This document shows, piece after piece, positions 1 to 4,666 of a DNA stretch of 6,476 nt. The notes beneath the pieces are model-generated. The model was not told where the DNA came from and made no database searches. It worked only from the letters and a program-made list of their open reading frames with translations. Where the stretch lies: the NCBI GenBank assembly GCA_031546715.1, contig JAVBKA010000239.1, positions 1 to 6,476 of the forward strand. Direction: 5' to 3'. The translations under genes were made by a program, and so were the position numbers. The first letter of the stretch is position 1; each line of letters starts with the position of its first letter. The DNA is from JAVBKA01 sp031546715 (GTDB taxonomy: Bacteria > Bacillota > Clostridia > Oscillospirales > UBA929).

Positions 1-345
1 GGTTGGCACATGGGTATGTCCGAAAAGCACCAGTTGCGCATTTTTCCGTTTTGCTGTTGTTACTAGCCTGTCAAGGGAAGATTTAACGTTGTAGACATGC
101 CCGTGGGTGATAAAAACCCTGACACCCTCTAAATCGACTAACAGGTCGTCGTCATGCATTCCAAAATCATTATTGCCAGCAACGGTGACAAAATAACCAA
201 ATTCCGAAAGCAAGCTTGCGTCTCGCGCGCCGTCCCCGCAGTGAACAGCTAAATCAAAACTCTCTGAGGCTGCAACTTTTAACATATTTTTGGTATTTCC
301 GTGAGAGTCCGAGAATACCAATAAATGAAGCACTGATTCGTTCAC
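1..345 (-). CDS. YfcE/MJ0936-type metallophosphoesterase, partial (C-terminus beyond window)
   Basis: The first 115 codons of a calcineurin-like phosphodiesterase of the small YfcE/MJ0936 (Metallophos_2) type are present; the rest lies beyond the left edge. The metal-ligand motifs are all visible in order: DSH (D13, H15), GDG (D38), GNND (N58, D60), THGH (H81) and GHTHVP (H110, H112). Only the last beta strands seem to be missing, since the family usually runs about 155-185 residues. Members are cytoplasmic, metal-dependent phosphodiesterases active on model substrates; the natural substrate cannot be told from sequence. The start chosen is GTG at 343-345, giving MNESVLHLLVFSDSHGN; a GAGAGG sequence lies 9 bases upstream on the minus strand, and the conserved first beta strand begins only a few residues in. 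An ATG just upstream runs at once into TGA. The gene is divergent from the small-gene operon that starts at 435, and no convincing sigma-A promoter was seen for it in the gap. Confidence 0.93.
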   Translation of the reverse strand, partial: MNESVLHLLVFSDSHGNTKNMLKVAASESFDLAVHCGDGARDASLLSEFGYFVTVAGNNDFGMHDDDLLVDLEGVRVFITHGHVYNVKSSLDRLVTTAKRKNAQLVLFGHTHVPT

Positions 346-369
346 ATTCTCCGACCTCTCGCATAAACT
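342..369 (+). promoter_or_regulatory. possible sigma-E-like promoter ahead of the small-gene operon
   Basis: TCACATT (342-348) and CATAAACT (362-369) are separated by 13 bases. This resembles the sporulation sigma-E pattern known from Bacillus (an ATATT-like -35 and a CATAnnnT -10, roughly 13-15 bases apart). It would start transcription near 376, about 60 bases before the first gene. The -35 part overlaps the start codon of the divergent phosphoesterase. A weaker sigma-A alternative is TATGTA at 391-396 with a poor -35 (CTGTAA, 368-373). The match is short and could be chance. Confidence 0.3.
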
Positions 370-420
370 GTAATGAGTGTAGATATTTTTTATGTAATCA
401 ACCTTACCCCAAAAATATTG

Positions 421-426
421 AGGAGG
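421..426 (+). promoter_or_regulatory. ribosome binding site AGGAGG that fixes the start of the first small gene
   Basis: A full AGGAGG lies 8 bases before the ATG at 435. The same frame stays open upstream to about 216, but that extension runs through the phosphoesterase gene and has no comparable site, so the short start is preferred. Confidence 0.85.
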
Positions 427-434
427 CAAAAAAC

Positions 435-710
435 ATGCCTAGAGACTTAGAATCCTTGGCAAAAAGCATTGCAGGAGAGAAGAGCAGTCAACTAGATTTA
501 AGAGCAATTACTGCAATGGTGGATAGTCCTGAGGGAAAAAATTTGATGAAAACACTATCAGGCAGCGGCGGAGACGCCTTGAAAAAAGCTGCCAGTGCCG
601 CCGCAGACGGTGACAGCGGCGCAGCGGGACGCCTATTGTCCTCCTTGATGTCCTCAAAGGAAGGTCAGGCTCTTGCGCAACAGGTCATGGCTCTCGGCAA
701 GAAAAAGTAA
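435..710 (+). CDS. uncharacterised small helical protein, first gene of three-gene cluster
   Basis: A 91-residue protein that I do not assign to a named family. It has no signal peptide, membrane segment or cysteine, so it is probably cytoplasmic and mostly helical. Two stretches look like copies of one motif: residues 26-41 (ITAMVDSPEGKNLMKT followed by L) and residues 69-85, containing SSKEGQALAQQVM. They share a hydrophobic lead-in, then Ser, x or Pro, Glu-Gly, then a hydrophobic helix. Between them lies a Gly/Ala/Ser-rich linker (42-64). The protein ends in Gly-Lys-Lys-Lys. The next gene begins 21 bases after the stop on the same strand, so the two are probably co-transcribed. The overall look recalls small hypothetical proteins that I associate with Clostridia genomes; that is general recollection, not a match. 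Function unknown. Confidence 0.8.
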   Translation: MPRDLESLAKSIAGEKSSQLDLRAITAMVDSPEGKNLMKTLSGSGGDALKKAASAAADGDSGAAGRLLSSLMSSKEGQALAQQVMALGKKK

Positions 711-731
711 CCACAAAAGGGATGTGTCAAA

Positions 732-1148
732 ATGGACGGGCTTGAAAATAAAATAAATAAAATATTGTCTGACCCTGAAGCACTCAGCAATGTGATGAAC
801 ATTGCAAAATCGCTGTCGGCTGGCTCAGGCTCTGCAAGCTCGTCCGACCGCGGTGAACCTGCGGAAGAAGCAACCACAACCAGCGGAGGAAACGACCGCG
901 GCGACCTTGGGCTTATGGGCATGTTAGGCGGTATGGACCCCGCACTAATCAGCAAGTTGCTAAGCATAATGGGCGAATACAACCGCAGTGACGACTCGAG
1001 AACAATGCTTTTTAAGGCATTAAAGCCTTATTTAAAGAAAGAGCGTCAAGATAAATTGGATCAGGCATCAAACATAATGAGAATTGCGCGTACTGCCTCC
1101 ACAGCGTTGGACGGTACTAACATTTTCGGTCGCAAAAACAAGGAGTGA
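732..1148 (+). CDS. uncharacterised small protein, second gene of three-gene cluster
   Basis: A 138-residue protein of unknown function. The N-terminal helix (about residues 4-28, with INKILSDPEALSNVMNIAKS) resembles the Ser-Pro-Glu motif of the preceding gene's product. A Ser/Gly/Thr-rich, probably disordered linker follows (29-58). A second hydrophobic segment, GLMGMLGGMDPALISKLLSI (60-79), leads to a basic C-terminal helical region (90-126) with the pattern LFKALKPYLKKERQDKLDQA and then a hydrophobic helix. There is no signal peptide and no clear membrane span. AAAGGG at 716-721 lies 10 bases before the ATG. The stop codon is 4 bases before the next gene's ATG, so translation of the two is probably coupled. 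The shared layout suggests that the first two products are distant relatives or partners in one assembly; this is inference. Confidence 0.82.
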   Translation: MDGLENKINKILSDPEALSNVMNIAKSLSAGSGSASSSDRGEPAEEATTTSGGNDRGDLGLMGMLGGMDPALISKLLSIMGEYNRSDDSRTMLFKALKPYLKKERQDKLDQASNIMRIARTASTALDGTNIFGRKNKE

Positions 1149-1152
1149 TGGC

Positions 1153-1773
1153 ATGTATAGCCGAAATCCTGAATATAAACCCTTCGTGCCCTCTGAAAAC
1201 GTTCTTCATAGAGATAGAGATGAACAAAGCCCAAATGTAAGCTCTCTACAGAGGTCGCGAAATGATTTTTTTGAATATGAACAGCCTCGGTACAGCCAGC
1301 GTGAGTCCGCCAGATATGACGACCGCCAAGGCTCTAACCGTGATGACCGCCATGACCAGAGGTATGACGACAGACGTGACGGCTACCGCGAGCAGAGGCG
1401 TGACGACAGACGCGATGACGACAGGCTCGAGCAACGATACGACGACAGGCGAGACGACGACCGCCGTGAGCAACGGTACGACGACAGGCGTGACGACGAC
1501 CGCCGCGAGCAGAGGTACGATGACAGGCGGCGTAACGACCGCCGCGACCGTCATGACCGCCCTGAGGAAATTGTGGAGAAGCTGTTGGGCGAGCCTGATA
1601 AAAAGAAGGGCATCCTCAGCAAGCTTGGCCTTGGAAATCTCGGTCTGGGAAACATAGGCAAGGACTGGGATACAGGCGATATTATACTTATAATGATAAT
1701 CGTACTCCTTGCCCTTGACGGCAATGACGACGAGCTGTTAATCGTTTTAGCGTTAGTATTGTTTATGTTCTAG
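1153..1773 (+). CDS. Arg/Asp-rich repeat protein with paired C-terminal hydrophobic runs, third gene of cluster
   Basis: A 206-residue protein of unknown function with three parts. Residues 1-53 are polar. Residues 54-136 are almost entirely Arg, Asp, Tyr and Glu and contain 13-residue repeats of the form QRYDDRRDDDRRE. After a helical stretch (137-157) and a GLGN repeat (159-168), the C-terminus has two hydrophobic runs of about 12 residues (177-188 and 195-206) joined by an acidic turn, DGNDDE (189-194). The protein ends within the second run. Each run is short for a membrane span, so a re-entrant hairpin or peripheral insertion is as likely as two true spans. The start is ATG 1153: AAGGAG at 1140-1145 lies 7 bases upstream and overlaps the end of the previous gene. 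An in-frame ATG at 1084 would bury the N-terminus in the preceding gene and lacks such a site. It may anchor or organise the other two products at a membrane; this is speculation. Confidence 0.82.
   Translation: MYSRNPEYKPFVPSENVLHRDRDEQSPNVSSLQRSRNDFFEYEQPRYSQRESARYDDRQGSNRDDRHDQRYDDRRDGYREQRRDDRRDDDRLEQRYDDRRDDDRREQRYDDRRDDDRREQRYDDRRRNDRRDRHDRPEEIVEKLLGEPDKKKGILSKLGLGNLGLGNIGKDWDTGDIILIMIIVLLALDGNDDELLIVLALVLFMF
1357..1548 (+). repeat. in-frame 39-bp tandem repeat (13 residues per unit)
   Basis: Four 39-bp units run from 1393 to 1548 (1393-1431, 1432-1470, 1471-1509, 1510-1548), preceded by a degenerate 36-bp unit at 1357-1392. Each encodes a version of QRYDDRRDDDRRE. Units two and three differ at three bases, all synonymous in arginine codons. 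The first and last units are more diverged. The repeats keep stop codons out of other frames too, which produces spurious overlapping open frames on both strands here. Confidence 0.9.
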
Positions 1774-1782
1774 CGTAAGCGT

Positions 1783-3267
1783 TTATTTACGATATAATCT
1801 CTTCCCGTGCCTTTGCGGCTCACAGGTGACGTTGACACCAAGCTTTTTGAAGACATTTAGGTCAACCTGCGAAAGTATTACCGTGGAATGCAGCTCGCTT
1901 TTGCGGAGCTTCGGGATTTGCTTCAGCACCAGAGCCGCCATAGGGCTTGTGGCAGCACTTATTGATAACGCAATCAACACCTCGTCTGTATGAAGACGGG
2001 GGTTTTCATTGCCTAATATGTTCACCTTAAGCCGTTGGATTGGCTCAATCAGCACAGGTGATATTAAATGCACCTCGTCATGTATGCCCGCCAGAGTTTT
2101 TAGAGCGTTAAGCAAAACAGCGGAGGATGCGCCCAGTAGCTCGGAGGTGCGTCCTGTAATAATTGTGCCGTCAGGCAGCTCCAAAGCGGCACTTGGGGAG
2201 TCGCTGTCTGAATGCTTTTTAAGGGCAGGCTGAACGACTTGCCGTTCTTCGGGGGAAATGTCATCATTATTCATTAATAGCTCAATTTTATGTAACGCGG
2301 CTTTGCTTCCCTTGCCGATTTCAAGGTCGCAGGCGACGTTGTAATATCTGCGAATAATCTCCTGCCGTGCCGCCACTTGGCAAACAGCGTCATCTGTGAT
2401 GCATTGAGACACCATGTTGACGCCCATATCCGTGGGAGATTTATAGGGTGTGCTGCCTAAGATTCGTTTAAACATCATGTTGAGTATGGGGAAAACCTCA
2501 ATGTCGCGATTATAATTTATGGCTGTAATGCCGTAGGCTTCTAGGTGAAAGGGGTCAATCATGTTGATATCGTTTAAATCCGCTGTTGCGGCCTCATATG
2601 CAAGCTGAATCGGATGCTTTAGTGGTAAATCCCATATGGGGAAGGTCTCAAATTTTGCGTAACCTGCCTCGATGCCTCTCTGATGCTCGTGGTACATTTG
2701 CGACAGGCAAACTGCCATTTTGCCGCTTCCTGGTCCTGGAGCAGTGACTACGACTAGCGGCTTTGTCGTAACAACAAAGTCGTTTTTGCCGTATCCCTCA
2801 TCGCTTAGAATAAGCGATGTGTTTGTGGGGTAATCTGGGATAAAATGGTGAATATACACGGTAATTCCCAGATTTTCCAAGTGCTGCTTAAACTTATCAG
2901 CAGCGGCTTGTCCCGCATATTGGCTGATTACAACGCTGCCCACATATAATTCGGCGGCACGGAAGGCGTCTATCAGCCGAAGGCAGTCCGCGTCATAGGA
3001 AATGCCGTGGTCGCTTCTGATTTTGTTGTTTTCAATGTTTTACGCACTGATTACCAGTACGATTTCCACATCCTCAGACAGTGTCTTTAACAATCTGATT
3101 TTGCTGTCCGGCTCAAAGCCCGGTAGCACACGGGATGCATGATAATCGTCAAAGAGCTTTCCGCCAAACTCAAGATACAGCTTCTGCCCAAAGCTGGAAA
3201 TTCTTTCTCGAATTTTTTCCGATTGTAAATTCAAATATTTCTCATTGTCAAACCCTATATTGAACAT
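1783..3267 (-). pseudogene. DUF1846 (UPF0371) family protein, interrupted by in-frame TAA at codon 76
   Basis: The whole length of a DUF1846-family gene lies in one frame: 494 codons plus the terminal TAA, matching the usual family length of about 495-505. Codon 76 (3040-3042) is TAA. Upstream residues 1-75 are typical (MFNIGFDNEKYLNLQSEKIR, then LYLEFGGKLFDDYHASRVLP). After the stop the frame resumes with the expected NIENNK, GISYD and LRLIDAFR segments. A P-loop-like GPGSGK lies at 178-183, and NMIDPFHLEAYG and YKSPTDMGVNM are present. The family's biochemical role is not established, though the P-loop suggests nucleotide or phosphate binding. The start is ATG 3265-3267, with AAAGAGG 5 bases upstream; an in-frame ATG at 3294 adds nine residues not expected in the family. 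A GTG at 2941-2943 could in principle restart translation but has no visible ribosome binding site. The strong conservation on both sides of the stop means a recent nonsense mutation, a sequencing error or readthrough. It ends 9 bases from the convergent repeat-protein gene. Confidence 0.88.
3040..3042 (-). other. premature in-frame stop codon (TAA) in DUF1846 gene
   Basis: The minus strand reads GCG TAA AAC ATT GAA where family members, as I remember them, have Asn-Ala-Asn-Asp-Ile-Glu. TAA ends other genes in this window (for example at 708-710 and 1783-1785), so a reassigned code is not indicated. TAA is not a codon used for selenocysteine or pyrrolysine. There is no frameshift: both sides are in the same frame. 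Confidence 0.9.
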
Positions 3268-3341
3268 AAAAACCTCTTTCCATAAAAGCGGCATGAGCTT
3301 TTAAATAAAAACATACCCCTCCATAATAAACACAATAAGAT

Positions 3342-3370
3342 ATTATACCAAAAAGGAAAACATTTGTGAA
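3342..3370 (-). promoter_or_regulatory. sigma-A promoter for the DUF1846 gene
   Basis: On the minus strand, TTCACA (3365-3370, five of six matches to TTGACA) is followed after 17 bases by a perfect TATAAT (3342-3347), preceded by TGG as an extended -10. An A-tract (minus strand of the T-run at 3374-3381) sits just upstream and could act as an UP element. Transcription would start near 3335, giving a leader of about 70 bases. Confidence 0.7.
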
Positions 3371-3385
3371 CTCTTTTTTTTGATA

Positions 3386-3414
3386 TTGTATTGCAATACT
3401 CCAACTGCTATAAT
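3386..3414 (+). promoter_or_regulatory. sigma-A promoter for the DtxR-family regulator gene
   Basis: TTGTAT (3386-3391) and a perfect TATAAT (3409-3414) are 17 bases apart. TGC immediately before the -10 forms an extended -10 element, which compensates for the weak -35. The start would lie near 3421, about 60 bases before the gene. The promoter is divergent from that of the DUF1846 gene, with the two -35 elements only 15 bases apart. Confidence 0.7.
3388..3399. promoter_or_regulatory. candidate operator, perfect 12-bp palindrome GTATTGCAATAC
   Basis: The palindrome overlaps the -35 and the spacer of the rightward promoter, and lies 17 bases upstream of the leftward -35. A protein bound here would block the regulator gene's promoter and could influence the divergent one. 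DtxR/MntR proteins bind palindromes as dimers, so autoregulation by the adjacent gene product is the simplest reading. The binder is inferred. Confidence 0.5.
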
Positions 3415-3444
3415 AATGTCACATGAAAACGCAGACAAAGTACT

Positions 3445-3456
3445 GTATTTATATAC
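3445..3456. promoter_or_regulatory. possible second operator, GTATTTATATAC
   Basis: It matches the 3388-3399 palindrome at 9 of 12 positions, with the outer GTATT and ATAC conserved. It lies in the leader of the DtxR-family gene, and the two centres are 57 bases apart. It is part of the inverted repeat TGTAT-TTAT-ATACA (3444-3457). The surrounding DNA is AT-rich, so chance similarity is possible. Confidence 0.3.
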
Positions 3457-3470
3457 ATATAGATAGAAAT

Positions 3471-3474
3471 GAGG
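3471..3474 (+). promoter_or_regulatory. ribosome binding site supporting a TTG start
   Basis: GAGG at 3471-3474, seven bases before TTG 3482, is the best-placed site and supports the non-ATG start of the regulator. The next in-frame ATG is at codon 8 (3503-3505) and has no comparable site. Confidence 0.65.
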
Positions 3475-3481
3475 TATTTTC

Positions 3482-3892
3482 TTGAGTAAGGTATCCCCGC
3501 AAATGGAGAATTATCTAGAAGCAATATACGACATCGCCAACCGTAACACAGACAACCCTGACGCCGTTAACGCCCCACATGCAGCAGTTCGAGTGACTGA
3601 TATTGCAGAACGGTTATCCCTCAGCAAGCCCACAGTTCATGTGGCAATGCACTCACTAAAGGACTTAGGGCTCATCTCTCAGGAGTATTACGGGCAAATA
3701 AGCCTGACTCAAAAAGGGCTTGACGAGGCTTCCAAAGTTCGCCAAAAGCATAATATTCTTTTGGCATTTTTAACAGAGTTCTTAGGAGTTGACGCTGCCC
3801 TTGCGGAAACCGAAGCCTGCGCCATGGAACATATTCTCAGCGGCGGCACTGTGCAAAAAATAGAGGAGTTGGTGAAGGGTGCGGGTAGGTAG
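3482..3892 (+). CDS. DtxR/MntR-family metal-dependent transcriptional regulator, short form
   Basis: A 136-residue regulator with the N-terminal winged helix-turn-helix (about 6-78; recognition region RVTDIAERLSLSKPTVHVAM at 37-56) and the helical metal-binding/dimerisation domain (about 79-132). It lacks the SH3-like third domain, as in MntR. Family metal ligands align as H90, C113, E116 and H117; Cys at 113 is the iron-type (DtxR/IdeR) choice where MntR has Glu. The position that is Met in DtxR and Asp in MntR is Asn10 here, next to the conserved YLEAIY. An extra polar stretch of about 15 residues (20-36) lies between the first helix and the helix-turn-helix. The start is TTG 3482, with GAGG at 3471-3474 seven bases before it; the internal ATG 3503 would cut into the first helix and lacks a good site. 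It probably represses metal uptake genes and perhaps itself. The metal could be Fe(II) or Mn(II). Confidence 0.9.
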   Translation: MSKVSPQMENYLEAIYDIANRNTDNPDAVNAPHAAVRVTDIAERLSLSKPTVHVAMHSLKDLGLISQEYYGQISLTQKGLDEASKVRQKHNILLAFLTEFLGVDAALAETEACAMEHILSGGTVQKIEELVKGAGR

Positions 3893-3906
3893 TCCGTACT
3901 TACGTG

Positions 3907-4653
3907 CTAATTCCCCTGCCGGTTTTTATAGTGATTCGGGCTGTTGCCGGTTACCTTCTTAAATACACGGCAAAAATGCTCCGCACTGTTAAAGCCTGTG
4001 AAGCCTGCAACTTGGTAGATTTTCAGGTTAGTTGTTGCCAAAAGCTTCTCCGCTTCTTCAACCCGCAGGCAGTTTACAAAATCAACATAGGACTTTCCAA
4101 GCTCCCGCATAAACAATTTACTGAGATGACCTTCGCTTAACCCGCAATAGTCGCCCACAGTTTTTAGGTTTAGCTCCTTTGAGTAGTTACTACGTATGTA
4201 GGAAATTGCGCTGGAAAGCTGAAAGCTAAAGTTATCCGTACTGGAGACATTTGTATATTGTGTAGGCACATGACCGCGTGTTTTGTTAGTAATAGCCGCT
4301 GAAAACACTTCAAATAGCTGGTCAATATCCATCTCAGTTTTAACGATATAGTCCACCGCGCCAAGCTTAAATGCATTGCGCACGGACTCAAAATCGTCAT
4401 GCGCACTTAACACGATAGCAGAAATTTCAGGATGCAGTTCCCGCAAATTGCGCAAAAGCTCAAGCCCGTCCATGACGGGCATTTTTATGTCTGTGAGAAC
4501 AATGTCAAAGCTTTGGGTTGCTAAAATTTCCAGAGCCTCCCTTCCGTCTCGTGCGTCAATGCTTAAGTCAAAGCCTTTTGCGTGCCAATTCGTAAGTGAG
4601 CGCAGGGCAAAGCTCAAAATAGGTTCGTCGTCAACAACAAGTATTTTATACAT
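3907..4653 (-). CDS. AraC-type response regulator (YesN family)
   Basis: A 248-residue two-component response regulator. The receiver domain (about 2-120) shows the acidic pair D8-D9, the phosphoacceptor D55 in LTDIKMPVMDG, S83 in VLSAHDD and K105 in VDYIVKTE. After a short linker (121-144) comes an AraC-type DNA-binding domain (about 145-245) with both helix-turn-helix units: LKTVGDYCGLSEGHLSKLFM (163-182), and YQVAGFTGFNSAEHFCRVFK (213-232). This is the compact form; many YesN proteins have a longer linker. The start is ATG 4651-4653, with GGGGA (4661-4665) seven bases upstream; an in-frame ATG eleven codons earlier would overlap the kinase stop. It follows the kinase after 13 bases, so the two are one operon and almost certainly cognate. 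It probably activates a target promoter when phosphorylated. It is convergent with the DtxR-family gene, which ends 14 bases away. Confidence 0.95.
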   Translation of the reverse strand: MYKILVVDDEPILSFALRSLTNWHAKGFDLSIDARDGREALEILATQSFDIVLTDIKMPVMDGLELLRNLRELHPEISAIVLSAHDDFESVRNAFKLGAVDYIVKTEMDIDQLFEVFSAAITNKTRGHVPTQYTNVSSTDNFSFQLSSAISYIRSNYSKELNLKTVGDYCGLSEGHLSKLFMRELGKSYVDFVNCLRVEEAEKLLATTNLKIYQVAGFTGFNSAEHFCRVFKKVTGNSPNHYKNRQGN

Positions 4654-4666
4654 GGTCACATCCCCG

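Noticed and set aside
665..982. A 105-codon minus-strand open frame across the first two small genes
   Set aside because: It is antisense to the operon, has no ribosome binding site, and shows no family features.
1357..1548. The regular repeats as a CRISPR array
   Set aside because: There are no unique spacers; the units are contiguous, in frame, and encode one repeated peptide.
1246..1657. Long open frames on both strands overlapping the Arg/Asp repeat gene
   Set aside because: They arise because the 39-bp repeat lacks stop codons in several frames. They have low-complexity Val/Thr-rich translations and no ribosome binding sites, while the chosen frame has a good site and fits the operon.
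1774..1791. Inverted repeat CGTAA/TTACG between convergent genes as a terminator
   Set aside because: The stem is only five base pairs, AT-rich, with an 8-base loop and no T-run on either strand.
1783..2943. DUF1846 C-terminal part as an independent gene starting at GTG 2943
   Set aside because: The frame continues unbroken upstream with family-like sequence back to the TAA, and there is no ribosome binding site before 2943, so it is treated as part of one interrupted gene.
3896..3905. Inverted repeat CGTA-CT-TACG at the second convergent junction
   Set aside because: The four-base arms and two-base loop cannot form a terminator hairpin, and no T-run follows.
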